64,000 nt of DNA from Pseudomonas sp. NKUCC02_KPG (GCF_019345465.1 NZ_JAHKRC010000004.1:287701-351700); one strand, 5' to 3'; shown: positions 1 to 8,341, numbered from the stretch's first letter. Notes: a model not told the origin generated them from the sequence alone. A program made the numbers and translations.

Positions 1-1
1 C

Positions 2-181
2 TCACACAACGGTTTGCTGCCCGAAGAGCGTGAGGTCCCCCTGTTTGTACTGGGCGATGCGTTCAGCCTCAACCCGGATGTCACCCCCAAACAAACCGAG
101 TTGTGCGGCACGATCTGCGAATTGCTGGGTGTGACCCATGACAAACCGTTGTGTCGCGACCTGCTGAGGCCAGCGCCATGA
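2..181 (+). CDS. C-terminal end of a truncated upstream gene, possibly alkaline phosphatase-family
   Basis: The frame starting at base 2 is open from the window edge and ends in TGA at 179-181, giving about 59 residues ending LCRDLLRPAP. The start lies outside the window. Its TGA overlaps the ATG of the next permease (ATGA), so it belongs to the same operon. The tail (VPLFVLGDAFS followed by a hydrophilic helix) resembles the end of alkaline phosphatase/phosphodiesterase-family proteins that accompany such ABC importers in Pseudomonas, but this is a weak recollection-based call. It is certain only that this is a coding 3' end; the family is an inference. Confidence 0.6.
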   Translation, partial: SHNGLLPEEREVPLFVLGDAFSLNPDVTPKQTELCGTICELLGVTHDKPLCRDLLRPAP

Positions 182-1014
182 GCCGTGGCAAATGGCTTGC
201 GTTGCTGTGCCTGGTGCCCTTCGCCGTTTTTTTTATCGTTTTTCAAATTGCCCCGCTGGTGTGGGTGCTGATCCACAGCGTGCAATCTGAAGAAAGCGGC
301 TGGGGCATGGCCAACTTCATCAAGATCTTCAACTCGAAATTCTACTTGCAAGCCATCCAGCACAGCCTGGAGATCAGTTTCTGGTCCAGTCTGTTCGGCA
401 TTGTGATCGCCATACTGGGCAGTTACTCCTTGCGCAAGGTGGATTCGCGGCTGCGCAATTTCGTCAACGCGTTCGCCAACATGACCAGCAACTTCTCCGG
501 GGTTCCGCTGGCCTTCGCCTTCATCATTCTGCTGGGGTTTAACGGCAGCATTACGATCATGCTCAAACAGGCCGGGATCATTGAGGATTTCAACCTTTAC
601 TCCAAGACCGGCCTGATCATCCTGTACACCTACTTCCAGATTCCCCTCGGCGTACTGCTGCTTTACCCCGCCTTTGATGCCGTACGCGAAGACTGGCGCG
701 AGTCGGCGTCCTTGCTGGGGGCCAGCAGTTGGCAGTTCTGGCGCCATATCGGCCTGCCCGTCCTCACCCCGGCATTGCTCGGTACTTTCGTGATCCTGCT
801 GGCCAACGCACTGGGCGCCTACGCCACGGTGTATGCATTGACCACGGGCAACTTCAACGTACTGCCGATCCGTATTGCTGCAATGGTCTCGGGGGATATC
901 AGCCTGGACCCGAACATGGCCAGTGCCCTGGCGGTGATTCTGGTGGGGTTGATGACCCTGGTGACCCTGGTGCATCAGTGGCTGTTAAAGAGGAGCTACC
1001 ATGTCGCGCGCTGA
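178..1014 (+). CDS. ABC importer permease, PotB-like
   Basis: Inner-membrane permease of 278 residues, first of a pair feeding the ATPase at 1798. The chain begins with a hydrophobic segment (about residues 7-27) and has about six membrane spans. The EAA-type cytoplasmic loop reads ESASLLGASSWQFWRHIGLPVLTPAL, typical of the spermidine/putrescine-type (PotB/C) permease family. A GTG at 151 would extend it by nine residues, but the ATG at 178 overlaps the upstream stop as ATGA and is the better start. It overlaps the next permease by 14 bases. The substrate is unknown; a neighbouring phosphatase-like gene and HAD phosphatase hint at a phosphorylated or phosphonate compound, which is inference only. 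Confidence 0.88.
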   Translation: MSRGKWLALLCLVPFAVFFIVFQIAPLVWVLIHSVQSEESGWGMANFIKIFNSKFYLQAIQHSLEISFWSSLFGIVIAILGSYSLRKVDSRLRNFVNAFANMTSNFSGVPLAFAFIILLGFNGSITIMLKQAGIIEDFNLYSKTGLIILYTYFQIPLGVLLLYPAFDAVREDWRESASLLGASSWQFWRHIGLPVLTPALLGTFVILLANALGAYATVYALTTGNFNVLPIRIAAMVSGDISLDPNMASALAVILVGLMTLVTLVHQWLLKRSYHVAR

Positions 1015-1801
1015 ATCGGGTTCCCCCGGCATTTACCACCGCAGCGTGGTCTGGCTGCTGTTTCTGATCTTGTTGCTGCCGCTGCTGGGCACACTGATTT
1101 ATTCCATTTCCAGCAGTTGGTCAGCGACCATCATGCCCAGCGGTTTTACCTTCAAGTGGTATGACCAGCTCTGGAGCGACCCGCGCTTCCTGAAGGCCTT
1201 CGGCCAGTCGCTGCTGGTGTGCGTTGCTGCGCTGGTGCTGTCCGTCGTTCTGATCCTGCCGCTGCTGTTTGTGGTGCACTACCACTTCCCCAGGCTCGAT
1301 GCGCTGATGAACATCCTGATCCTGCTGCCTTTCGCCGTACCGCCAGTGGTGTCATCGGTGGGCCTGTTGCAGCTCTACGGTTCAGGCCCGCTGCAAATGG
1401 TCGGTACCCCCTGGATTCTGATCGGCTGCTATTTCACTGTAGCGCTGCCCTTTATGTACCGGGCAATTACCAACAACCTGCAGGCAATCAATCTGCGCGA
1501 CCTGATGGACGCAGCCCAACTGCTGGGTGCCAGCACCTGGCAGGCGGCGTTTTTGGTGGTGCTGCCCAATTTGCGCAAAGGCTTGATGGTTGCCCTGCTG
1601 CTGTCGTTCTCGTTCCTGTTTGGCGAGTTTGTGTTCGCCAATATTCTGGTGGGCACCCGCTACGAAACCTTGCAGGTGTTCTTGAACAACATGCGTAACA
1701 GCAGTGGCCACTTCACCAGCGCCCTGGTGATCTCCTATTTCCTCTTTGTATTGGTGCTGACCTGGGTTGCCACCTTCCTGAACAAGGACAAAAGCCAATG
1801 A
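1001..1801 (+). CDS. ABC importer permease, PotC-like
   Basis: Second inner-membrane permease (266 residues) of the importer. It has an N-terminal hydrophobic segment, six predicted spans and an EAA-type loop around MDAAQLLGASTWQAAFLVVLP, which contacts the ATPase in this family. The ATG at 1001 follows an AGGAG ribosome site inside the end of the preceding gene, so the two permeases are translationally coupled. Its stop overlaps the start of the ATPase (ATGA at 1798-1801). It most likely forms a heterodimer with the 178-1014 product. Substrate not determinable from the sequence. Confidence 0.88.
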   Translation: MSRAESGSPGIYHRSVVWLLFLILLLPLLGTLIYSISSSWSATIMPSGFTFKWYDQLWSDPRFLKAFGQSLLVCVAALVLSVVLILPLLFVVHYHFPRLDALMNILILLPFAVPPVVSSVGLLQLYGSGPLQMVGTPWILIGCYFTVALPFMYRAITNNLQAINLRDLMDAAQLLGASTWQAAFLVVLPNLRKGLMVALLLSFSFLFGEFVFANILVGTRYETLQVFLNNMRNSSGHFTSALVISYFLFVLVLTWVATFLNKDKSQ

Positions 1802-2787
1802 GCTTCGTCAGCGTCGAACACCTGCAAAAATCCTATTCCGGCACGGCGATTTTCAGCGATATCAACTGCAGCATCGCCAAGGGCGAGTTCGTGACCCTGC
1901 TGGGGCCATCCGGTTGCGGCAAGTCCACGCTGCTGCGCTGTATCGCGGGATTAACGCCCGTGGACGGTGGCAAAATCCTGCTCGATGGCCAGGACATCGT
2001 GCCGCTGAGCCCGCAAAAGCGTGGCATCGGCATGGTGTTTCAAAGCTATGCGCTGTTCCCCAACATGACCGTCGAGCAAAACGTCGCGTTCGGCCTGCGC
2101 ATGCAGAAGGTCAGCACTGATGACAGCAACAAGCGCGTGGCCGAAGCATTGCAACTGGTGGAACTGAATGATTTTGCCAAGCGCTACCCGCATCAGCTGT
2201 CGGGTGGTCAATGCCAGCGCGTGGCCCTGGCGCGCTCGCTGGTCACGCGTCCGCGCCTGTTGCTGCTGGATGAGCCGCTGTCGGCGCTGGATGCGCGAAT
2301 TCGCAAGCACTTGCGCGAGCAAATCCGCACTATTCAGCGCGAGCTGGGCCTGACCACGATTTTCGTCACCCACGACCAGGAAGAAGCACTGGTCATGAGC
2401 GACCGGATATTCCTGATGAACAAGGGCCACATCGTTCAAAGCGGCAATGCCCAAACCCTCTATGCCGCGCCAGTGGATGCATTCGCCGCCGGGTTTATCG
2501 GCAACTACAACCTGCTGGACCCCGAAACTGCCAGCCGCCTGCTGCAACGCCCGATCAACAGCCGCATCGCCATACGCCCTGAAACCGTGGGTCTGAGCCT
2601 GCAGGGCGAACTCGACGGGGTGATCCTCAACCACAGCCTGCTGGGCAACGTCATCCGCTACCGGGTAGAGGCACGTGGTGTGCAACTGATCGTCGATGTA
2701 CTCAACCGGGCACCCGGTGATCTGTATCCGGATGGTCAGCGTGTGGCGCTGTCCATCGATTCAAGCACCCTTTGTGAGGTAGCCTGA
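1798..2787 (+). CDS. ABC importer ATPase, PotA/FbpC-like
   Basis: Cytoplasmic ATP-binding subunit (329 residues). Walker A is GPSGCGKST near residue 38, the signature is LSGGQCQRVALARSL, and Walker B is LLLLDEPLSALD, followed by the switch histidine in FVTHDQEEA. The last ~80 residues form the TOBE-type regulatory region seen in CUT1/POPT importers such as PotA. The signature's usual Q is followed by C (GGQCQR), a minor variant. It overlaps the upstream permease by 4 bases and ends in a TGATG junction with an 11-codon open frame that leads into the HAD gene. Confidence 0.9.
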   Translation: MSFVSVEHLQKSYSGTAIFSDINCSIAKGEFVTLLGPSGCGKSTLLRCIAGLTPVDGGKILLDGQDIVPLSPQKRGIGMVFQSYALFPNMTVEQNVAFGLRMQKVSTDDSNKRVAEALQLVELNDFAKRYPHQLSGGQCQRVALARSLVTRPRLLLLDEPLSALDARIRKHLREQIRTIQRELGLTTIFVTHDQEEALVMSDRIFLMNKGHIVQSGNAQTLYAAPVDAFAAGFIGNYNLLDPETASRLLQRPINSRIAIRPETVGLSLQGELDGVILNHSLLGNVIRYRVEARGVQLIVDVLNRAPGDLYPDGQRVALSIDSSTLCEVA

Positions 2788-2822
2788 TGTTCTTGAATTC
2801 ACTGAAGAGCGAGTTGCGCTGA
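2787..2822 (+). other. 11-codon mini-ORF bridging ABC ATPase and HAD genes
   Basis: ATG at 2787 overlaps the TGA of the ATPase gene (TGATG), encodes MFLNSLKSELR, and stops with a TGA (2820-2822) that overlaps the ATG of the HAD gene. The GAAGAGCGAG stretch inside it may be the ribosome site for the HAD start. It is probably a re-initiation relay or leader rather than a functional peptide; this is inference from the two perfect stop/start overlaps. Confidence 0.35.
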
Positions 2823-3475
2823 TGGCTTTGGCAATTTTTGACCTGGACGAAACCCTGATTCATGGCGACTGCGCCACCCTGTGGAGCGAGCAGATGGGCC
2901 GCCTGGGCTGGGTTGATCCCGCGTCGTTCATGCAGCGCAACAACGAGCTGATGGACGCCTACAGCCAAGGCAAGCTGGCCATGGAAGAGTTCATGGCCTT
3001 CAGCCTGGAACCGTTGATAGGCCGCACCCCCGAAGAGGTTGAACACTTGGTCGGGCCGTGGGTTGAAGACTTCATCGAACCGATCATCTTCAGCGACGCC
3101 ACAAGAACCATTGCGGCCCATCGCAAGGCAGGGGACCGGATCCTGGTGATTTCGGCCTCGGGCACCCATCTGGTAAAGCCGATTGCAGAGCGACTGGGGA
3201 TCGATGAAGTGCTGGGGATCGAGCTGGAAGTTGCACACGGCTTTTACACCGGCAACACCGTGGGAACCTTGACGTACCGCGAAGGCAAGATCACGCGCCT
3301 GCTGGAATGGCTGGATGAGCAGGAAGAAAACCTTGAGGGCGCGAGCTTTTACTCCGACTCACGCAATGACTTGCCGCTGCTGCTCAAGGTTGATCACCCG
3401 CACGTGGTGAATCCTGATCCGGTATTGCGTGAACAGGCAGAAAAAGCCGGGTGGCCGATCCATCACTGGAAGTGA
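2822..3475 (+). CDS. HAD-IB family hydrolase (SerB-like phosphatase)
   Basis: Cytoplasmic phosphatase of 217 residues. Motif I FDLDETL (DxDxT) is at residues 6-12, motif II is the serine in VISASGTHL, and motif III/IV is the acidic SDSRNDLPLL near the C-terminus, as in the HAD-IB family that includes phosphoserine phosphatase. The helical cap between motifs I and II fits small-molecule substrates. It is the last gene of the ABC operon, joined by a mini-ORF relay, so it may dephosphorylate the imported compound or a metabolite of it. It could equally be a generic phosphoserine-type phosphatase. A REPIN follows. Confidence 0.88.
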   Translation: MALAIFDLDETLIHGDCATLWSEQMGRLGWVDPASFMQRNNELMDAYSQGKLAMEEFMAFSLEPLIGRTPEEVEHLVGPWVEDFIEPIIFSDATRTIAAHRKAGDRILVISASGTHLVKPIAERLGIDEVLGIELEVAHGFYTGNTVGTLTYREGKITRLLEWLDEQEENLEGASFYSDSRNDLPLLLKVDHPHVVNPDPVLREQAEKAGWPIHHWK

Positions 3476-3488
3476 CACCTCAATACCT

Positions 3489-3573
3489 GTGGGAGCGGGC
3501 TTGCTCGCGATACAGACGCCGCGCCTTGTCAGGCACGCCGGGTCGATACCATCGCGAGCAAGCCCGCTCCCAC
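3489..3573. repeat. REPIN (paired inverted REP), copy 1
   Basis: Two REP arms, GTGGGAGCGGGCTTGCTCGC at 3489 and its reverse complement ending at 3573, span 85 bases. It lies between the convergent ends of the HAD gene and the quinone oxidoreductase gene. The same arrangement and length recur at 12358, 30305 and 56791. Confidence 0.92.
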
Positions 3574-3578
3574 CAGGA

Positions 3579-4541
3579 TCAGCTCAGGCTGCTGTCTATC
3601 ACCAGCACCAGCTTGCCCGACACCTGATTGCTTGCCAGTTCGGCAAATGCCGCCTGAGCCTCTTCAATCGGAAAGGTTTTGGCCAGTTGCGGGCTCAAGC
3701 GACCTTCAGTGAACAATGGCCATACCTGCTGCCCCAGATCACTGAGCAGGTCAGCCTTGAATTGATCGCTGCGGCTACGCAGAGTCGAACCCAGCAGCTG
3801 GATACGCTTGCCCAGTACCAGTGCCAGATCCAGTTCGGCCTTGCGACCGCCCATCAAGCCGATCAACACCCAACGCCCGTCCAGCGCCAGCAACTTGAGG
3901 TTGGACTCGGCGTAATTGGCGCCCACCGGGTCCAGTACCACATCGAAAGGCCCCATGGCCTTGAGGCTGTCCAGCCCCTCGGTACGCACCACACCGCCCT
4001 GTGCACCCAACGCCTGACAGTAAGACAGACGATCAGCCGAACCCACAGTGACCCAGCACGGGCTGCCGAAGGCCTTGCACAGCTGAATGGCCGCTGAACC
4101 AACACCGCTTGCGCCGGCATGCAGCAGCACTTTTTCACCTGGCTGCAAAGCGGCCAGCTGGAACAGGTTCAGCCACGCAGTGCTGTACACCTCAGGCAAG
4201 GCTGCCGCTTCGATCAGCGACAGACCTTCAGGCACTGGCAGGGCGTGACGGGCATCGACCACCACCTCTTGCGCCATGCCGCCGCCCGCCAGCAGCGCGC
4301 AAACCCGGTCGCCCACCTGCCAAGACGAACCCGGCCCCACTTCAGTGACCACTCCGGAGCACTCCAGGCCCAACACCTGACTGGCGCCCGGCGGCGGCGG
4401 ATACAACCCGGCGCTCTGCAACAGATCGGCCCGATTGAGCCCCGCAGCCGCCACACGAATTCGAATTTGTCCTACATCACATGCCGGGCTTGGCTCTTCA
4501 ACCCATGTCACTTGACCTTCAACGCCTTGCAATGCTTTCAC
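3579..4541 (-). CDS. NAD(P)H-quinone oxidoreductase, zinc-independent MDR family
   Basis: Cytosolic oxidoreductase of 320 residues in the medium-chain dehydrogenase/reductase superfamily, quinone oxidoreductase/PIG3 branch. The N-terminal GroES-like domain carries AAGLNRADLLQ and GLECSGVV. The Rossmann nucleotide-binding loop is HAGASGVGSAAIQL (about residue 140). The zinc-ligand residues of alcohol dehydrogenases are absent, as expected for this branch. The family reduces quinones with NADPH. The ATG at 4541 is divergent to prc; no operon partner is evident. Confidence 0.9.
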   Translation of the reverse strand: MKALQGVEGQVTWVEEPSPACDVGQIRIRVAAAGLNRADLLQSAGLYPPPPGASQVLGLECSGVVTEVGPGSSWQVGDRVCALLAGGGMAQEVVVDARHALPVPEGLSLIEAAALPEVYSTAWLNLFQLAALQPGEKVLLHAGASGVGSAAIQLCKAFGSPCWVTVGSADRLSYCQALGAQGGVVRTEGLDSLKAMGPFDVVLDPVGANYAESNLKLLALDGRWVLIGLMGGRKAELDLALVLGKRIQLLGSTLRSRSDQFKADLLSDLGQQVWPLFTEGRLSPQLAKTFPIEEAQAAFAELASNQVSGKLVLVIDSSLS

Positions 4542-4568
4542 AGTGCCTCCATAGTGAGTCTGGACTGA

Positions 4569-4595
4569 GCCCGGAGCTGTTGCGCCGGGCTTTTT
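4569..4595 (+). terminator. Hairpin with T-tract between qor and prc, + orientation
   Basis: GCCCGG (4569-4574) pairs with CCGGGC (4585-4590), followed by TTTTT at 4591-4595. It has the form of an intrinsic terminator for rightward transcription, yet no rightward gene lies just upstream: the gene to the left reads leftward from 4541. It could end an antisense or short RNA, or act as an attenuator in a prc leader. Confidence 0.55.
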
Positions 4596-4680
4596 GCATT
4601 ATGCGACCGGTCCTTGATGGAACCGGCGACTTCAAAGACGGCCTAATATGCGTTATCAATTGCCCCCGCGTCGAATCAGC

Positions 4681-6762
4681 ATGAAGCATTTATTCCCTAG
4701 CACCGCACTTGCCCTATTCATTGGCCTAGGCGTTTTGCCGTTTTCGGCCAATTCGTTCGCCGCTAACAGTTGGGATAACCTTCAGCCCGATCGTGATGAG
4801 GTAATTGCCAGTCTTAACGTTGTTGAGCTGCTCAAGCGCCATCATTACAGCAAGCCGCCACTGAATGACGCGCGCTCCGCGATCATCTATGACAGCTACC
4901 TGAAGCTGCTTGACCCTTCTCGAAGCTATTTTCTGGCCAGCGATATTGCCGAGTTCGACAAATGGAAGTACCAGTTTGACGACTTCCTGAAAAGCGGCGA
5001 CCTCAATCCCGGCTTCATCATCTACAAGCGCTACCTGGACCGCGTCAAATCACGCCTGGACTTCGCCCTTGCAGAGCTGAACAAAGGCCCGGACTCTCTG
5101 GACTTCACGGCTCGCGAAACCTTGCAGATTGACCGCAAGGACGCTCCGTGGCTCAAGACCGAAGCCGAACTCAATGACCTGTGGCGCAAACGCATCAAGG
5201 ACGAAGTCCTGCGCTTGAAGATCGCTGGCAAAGAGCCTGCAAAAATTCAGGAGCTGCTGACCAAGCGTTACAAGAATCAGTTGTCGCGCCTTGATCAGAC
5301 CCGCAGCGAAGACATCTTCCAGGCCTACATCAACACCTTCGCCATGTCTTACGATCCGCACACCAACTATCTGTCGCCAGATAACGCGGAGAACTTCGAC
5401 ATCAACATGAGCCTGTCGCTGGAAGGCATCGGCGCCGTGTTGCAGAGCGATAACGACCAGGTGAAAATTGTCCGGCTGGTGCCCGCGGGCCCTGCCGACA
5501 AGACCAAACAGGTCGCACCGGCTGACAAGATCATCGGTGTTGCCCAGGGCGACAAGGAAATGGTCGACGTCATCGGCTGGCGTCTGGACGAAGTGGTCAA
5601 ATTGATTCGTGGCCCTAAAGGCTCCGTGGTGCGCCTGGAAGTGATTCCGGCCAGCAACGCGCCGAACGACCAGACCAGCAAGATTGTGTCCATCACCCGC
5701 GAAGCGGTGAAGCTTGAGGAACAGGCTGCCAAAAAGTCGATCCTCAACCTGAAACAGGATGGCAAGGACTACAAGCTCGGCGTCATCGAAATCCCGGCCT
5801 TCTACCTGGATTTCAAAGCGTTCCGCGCTGGCGACCCGAACTACAAGAGCACCACCCGCGACGTCAAAAAACTGCTGACCGAGTTGCAGAAAGAAAAAGT
5901 CGATGGCGTGATTATCGACCTGCGCAACAACGGTGGCGGCTCGTTGCAGGAAGCGACCGAACTGACCAGTCTGTTTATCGACAAGGGTCCGACGGTTCTG
6001 GTGCGTAACGCCGACGGCAAGGTGGACGTTCTGGAAGACGAAAATCCGGGCGCGTTCTACAAAGGCCCGATGGCGTTGCTGGTCAACCGCCTCTCGGCTT
6101 CAGCTTCGGAGATTTTTGCCGGCGCCATGCAGGACTACCATCGCGCGCTGATCATCGGCGGCCAGACGTTCGGCAAAGGTACGGTGCAAACCATCCAGCC
6201 ACTGAACCACGGCGAGCTGAAACTGACTCTGGCCAAGTTCTACCGGGTTTCCGGTCAGAGCACCCAGCATCAGGGCGTACTGCCTGACGTTGCCTTCCCG
6301 TCGATCATCGACACCAAGGAAATCGGCGAAAGCGCACTGCCTGAAGCCATGCCCTGGGACACCATCCGCCCTGCCATCAAGCCGGCGTCTGATCCGTTCA
6401 AGCCTTACATTGACCGGCTCAAAGCCAACCATGATGCCCGCGCGACCAAGGATGCCGAGTTCATCTTTATCCGCGACAAGCTGGCCCTGGCCGAGAAGTT
6501 GATGGCCGAGAAAACCGTCAGCCTGAACGAGGCCGAGCGCCGTGCACAGCACGCCGATATCGATGCCAAGCAATTGGTGATGGAGAACGCTCGCCGTCAG
6601 GCCAAAGGCGAAGCACCGCTCAAGGAAATGAAGAAAGAAGACGAAGATGCGTTGCCGGTAGAGCCTGAAAAGACCAAACCGGAAGATGACGCCTACCTGA
6701 GTGAAACCGGGCGGATTCTGCTGGACTACCTCAAGCTCAGCTCGCAAGTGGCAAAGAAGTAA
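4681..6762 (+). CDS. prc: Carboxy-terminal (tail-specific) protease Prc
   Basis: Periplasmic S41 serine protease of 693 residues that degrades proteins from the C-terminus and, in Pseudomonas, processes envelope and anti-sigma factors (known as AlgO/Prc). It has a signal peptide ending SFAAN, an N-terminal helical domain, a PDZ domain around residues 240-320, and the catalytic core with the serine in SASASEIFAG and the lysine in FGKGTVQT (Ser/Lys dyad). Its charged C-terminal tail is typical of Prc. The ATG at 4681 begins a clean signal peptide; an ATG at 4648 would add 11 basic residues and is less likely. TAATAT at 4644-4649 could be a -10 element consistent with the 4681 start. Confidence 0.95.
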   Translation: MKHLFPSTALALFIGLGVLPFSANSFAANSWDNLQPDRDEVIASLNVVELLKRHHYSKPPLNDARSAIIYDSYLKLLDPSRSYFLASDIAEFDKWKYQFDDFLKSGDLNPGFIIYKRYLDRVKSRLDFALAELNKGPDSLDFTARETLQIDRKDAPWLKTEAELNDLWRKRIKDEVLRLKIAGKEPAKIQELLTKRYKNQLSRLDQTRSEDIFQAYINTFAMSYDPHTNYLSPDNAENFDINMSLSLEGIGAVLQSDNDQVKIVRLVPAGPADKTKQVAPADKIIGVAQGDKEMVDVIGWRLDEVVKLIRGPKGSVVRLEVIPASNAPNDQTSKIVSITREAVKLEEQAAKKSILNLKQDGKDYKLGVIEIPAFYLDFKAFRAGDPNYKSTTRDVKKLLTELQKEKVDGVIIDLRNNGGGSLQEATELTSLFIDKGPTVLVRNADGKVDVLEDENPGAFYKGPMALLVNRLSASASEIFAGAMQDYHRALIIGGQTFGKGTVQTIQPLNHGELKLTLAKFYRVSGQSTQHQGVLPDVAFPSIIDTKEIGESALPEAMPWDTIRPAIKPASDPFKPYIDRLKANHDARATKDAEFIFIRDKLALAEKLMAEKTVSLNEAERRAQHADIDAKQLVMENARRQAKGEAPLKEMKKEDEDALPVEPEKTKPEDDAYLSETGRILLDYLKLSSQVAKK

Positions 6763-6771
6763 ATCAAGGCT

Positions 6772-6812
6772 GAAAAAAAAGGGCGGGCCGCGTTATGCGT
6801 CCCGCCCTTTTT
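6772..6812. terminator. Bidirectional terminator between prc and the Sel1 gene
   Basis: An A8 run, GGGCGGG (6781-6787), a 13-base loop, CCCGCCC (6801-6807), then TTTTT. It works in both directions and sits exactly between the convergent ends at 6762 and 6818. Confidence 0.9.
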
Positions 6813-6817
6813 ATTGG

Positions 6818-7261
6818 CTATTGGTAAAGCCGGGCCAGTTGCGGATCAGCCAGCAATCCCGGGCCACCGTCCTGATACAACATCGCCAGCTTGTGCGCGG
6901 CCAGTGGATGTCCCGCCTTTACCGCCATCGTCCACCAGCGCGCCGCTTCTGCAGCATCCGGGGTCTTGCCGAGCGAACCCGCCAGGCTGAAAACACCCAC
7001 TTGATAAGCTGCCTTCGCGTCGCCGCTCAACGCCGCCAGACGCAACAGGCGTACGCCCTCCTCCTTCGCTCCAAGGCCTTGACCGCGAAAGGCCAGAATG
7101 TGCCCGTAGAAGCTTTGGGCACGGGTATCGCCCAGGTTGGCCATACGTGCAAACTGCCCTTCCATCCAGCCCCAGACGCGCGGCTGGCGCACGCACCAGG
7201 GCCAGCGAAACAACTTGCGCGCCAGCCAGTAGCTCAGGCGCGCCTTAAACCGCCAGAGCAC
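6818..7261 (-). CDS. Sel1-repeat (TPR-like) protein
   Basis: 147-residue protein made of Sel1-like helical repeats: AQSFYGHILAFRGQG, then EGVRLLRLAALSGDAKAAYQ and EAARWWTMAVKAGHPLAAHK. Such repeats mediate protein-protein contacts. The N-terminus is basic and aromatic (MLWRFKARLSYWLARK) without a clear signal peptide. The start is GTG at 7261, chosen because GAGGAGG lies six bases upstream and the start abuts the stop of the 7262-7630 gene. It is third in a three-gene operon led by an HTH protein. The specific role is unknown. Confidence 0.8.
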   Translation of the reverse strand: MLWRFKARLSYWLARKLFRWPWCVRQPRVWGWMEGQFARMANLGDTRAQSFYGHILAFRGQGLGAKEEGVRLLRLAALSGDAKAAYQVGVFSLAGSLGKTPDAAEAARWWTMAVKAGHPLAAHKLAMLYQDGGPGLLADPQLARLYQ

Positions 7262-7630
7262 TCAAGCCTCCTCGTGCTCATAAGCATGCTCAAACACGCG
7301 CACCACCTCTGAGGCATGCCATGACGCGGCGGCAATGCCATCCGGCGGGCCGGGAAAACGCCCAAGCCGCTCAACGCACTCAAAAAAGCCCGTGCGTGGC
7401 AGACGACTTGCGCCCTGGCTGATCACCAGCGAACTGCGCAAGGGCTGCTCGGCCTTGGCATCCATCGCCGCTAGGTGCTCAAGTGCTGCGGTAAGGGTCA
7501 ACATTGCAGGGCTCGGTAATTGCAACCGTTCCAGTAGCGCACGGTAAGTCAGCAAGTGGCGCTGTCGGCGCGCCTGATCGAGCTCAGCCAACAACCCATC
7601 CCAGTGTTGACGACTGATGCGAACGCTCAT
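7262..7630 (-). CDS. Conserved-looking hypothetical protein
   Basis: 122 residues, soluble, with an alpha-helical N-terminal half (HWDGLLAELDQARRQRHLLTYRALLERL) and a less regular C-terminal half ending in an acidic tail. No recognised domain. The ATG at 7630 overlaps the stop of the upstream HTH gene (ATGA), and its own stop abuts the GTG of the Sel1 gene, so all three are co-translated. The family is unknown to me; coding status is supported by tight operon packing and typical codon usage. Confidence 0.7.
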   Translation of the reverse strand: MSVRISRQHWDGLLAELDQARRQRHLLTYRALLERLQLPSPAMLTLTAALEHLAAMDAKAEQPLRSSLVISQGASRLPRTGFFECVERLGRFPGPPDGIAAASWHASEVVRVFEHAYEHEEA

Positions 7631-7968
7631 GGTGCTTCCCTCCAGCCCGGGATACCAAGCTCCCAGGCCAAGCTTCGACGAATGGCGAGGTCGGGGAGAC
7701 GCTCACCGGTTTCTATCATTCCCAGATAGGACGGACTGATACCGACTGTGCGAGCCAGCACTTCAAGGGCCAGGCCCTTGTTCTCGCGCAGGCTGCGCAG
7801 TTGATCGAGTCCGGGATGCACCTGCTCGGGGGCAGATGCCTGCAGTACAGGGTCAGGCGCTGCAGTTCGCTCCTTGAGGCCTGCAGCCTTGAGCAGCGCC
7901 TGATAACTTTCCCATGAAAGAACGGCGTATTCAGGCTCACCATTACGCTTGATGATTTGAAGATCCAT
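7627..7968 (-). CDS. XRE-family helix-turn-helix regulator with antitoxin-like N-terminus
   Basis: 113-residue DNA-binding protein. The C-terminal half has a Cro/C1-type HTH (LRSLRENKGLALEVLARTVG, then ISPSYLGMIETGERLP). The N-terminus (IIKRNGEPEYAVLSWESYQALL) looks like the short beta-hairpin/helix of Phd/HigA-like antitoxins. It heads an operon with an unknown protein and a Sel1 protein. An 18-base palindrome at 8055-8072 lies upstream and may be its operator. No toxin of a known family is recognisable next to it, so a toxin-antitoxin role is only a suggestion. Confidence 0.82.
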   Translation of the reverse strand: MDLQIIKRNGEPEYAVLSWESYQALLKAAGLKERTAAPDPVLQASAPEQVHPGLDQLRSLRENKGLALEVLARTVGISPSYLGMIETGERLPDLAIRRSLAWELGIPGWREAP

Positions 7969-8054
7969 TACTAAACCCCGTCAGACTTTTAAATAAATCG
8001 AGTCAGAACTTTCCCTTGAAGCTTAATCCTATCAGCCACCAAGGTCTCTCGGGT

Positions 8055-8072
8055 TTTCACTCGCAAGTGAAA
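8055..8072. promoter_or_regulatory. Palindrome, possible operator for the HTH gene
   Basis: TTTCACT, spacer CGCA, AGTGAAA: a perfect 7+7 inverted repeat about 90 bases upstream of the HTH gene start at 7968, followed on the plus strand by T5. Autoregulatory HTH proteins commonly bind such sites. Assignment is inference from position and symmetry. Confidence 0.4.
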
Positions 8073-8114
8073 TTTTTGTGAAAACAGCCCTGAACGCCCC
8101 ACCGGGAGGAAAAT

Positions 8115-8139
8115 GTTATCCACACAAATTGTGGATAAC
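8115..8139. promoter_or_regulatory. Inverted pair of perfect DnaA boxes
   Basis: TTATCCACA at 8116-8124 and TGTGGATAA at 8130-8138, separated by five bases, form a near-perfect 25-base palindrome. TTATCCACA is the consensus DnaA-binding 9-mer. The right half continues into CCTTGTGAACAG, which is nearly repeated after another TGTGGATAA at 12624. Confidence 0.6.
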
Positions 8140-8341
8140 CTTGTGAACAGAGCTGTTTTTTAAGGCTGAAAGGCCCGTCCCATAAGGGCTGGAGTCAGAT
8201 CGGGCGTTTTTTACACACATAAAAAAACCCATAAATTCATTGACTTGGCAGTCAGCAACCACTAGCCAAGGGAACTTATGGGCGATTTGAAAGGGTGCAG
8301 GACAACACTGACGCAAACAAAAACCTGACTGCAGATACGAC

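Noticed and set aside
8115..8139. Replication origin
   Set aside because: Only two DnaA boxes, no AT-rich unwinding element beside them and no dnaA/dnaN/gyrB/rpmH context.
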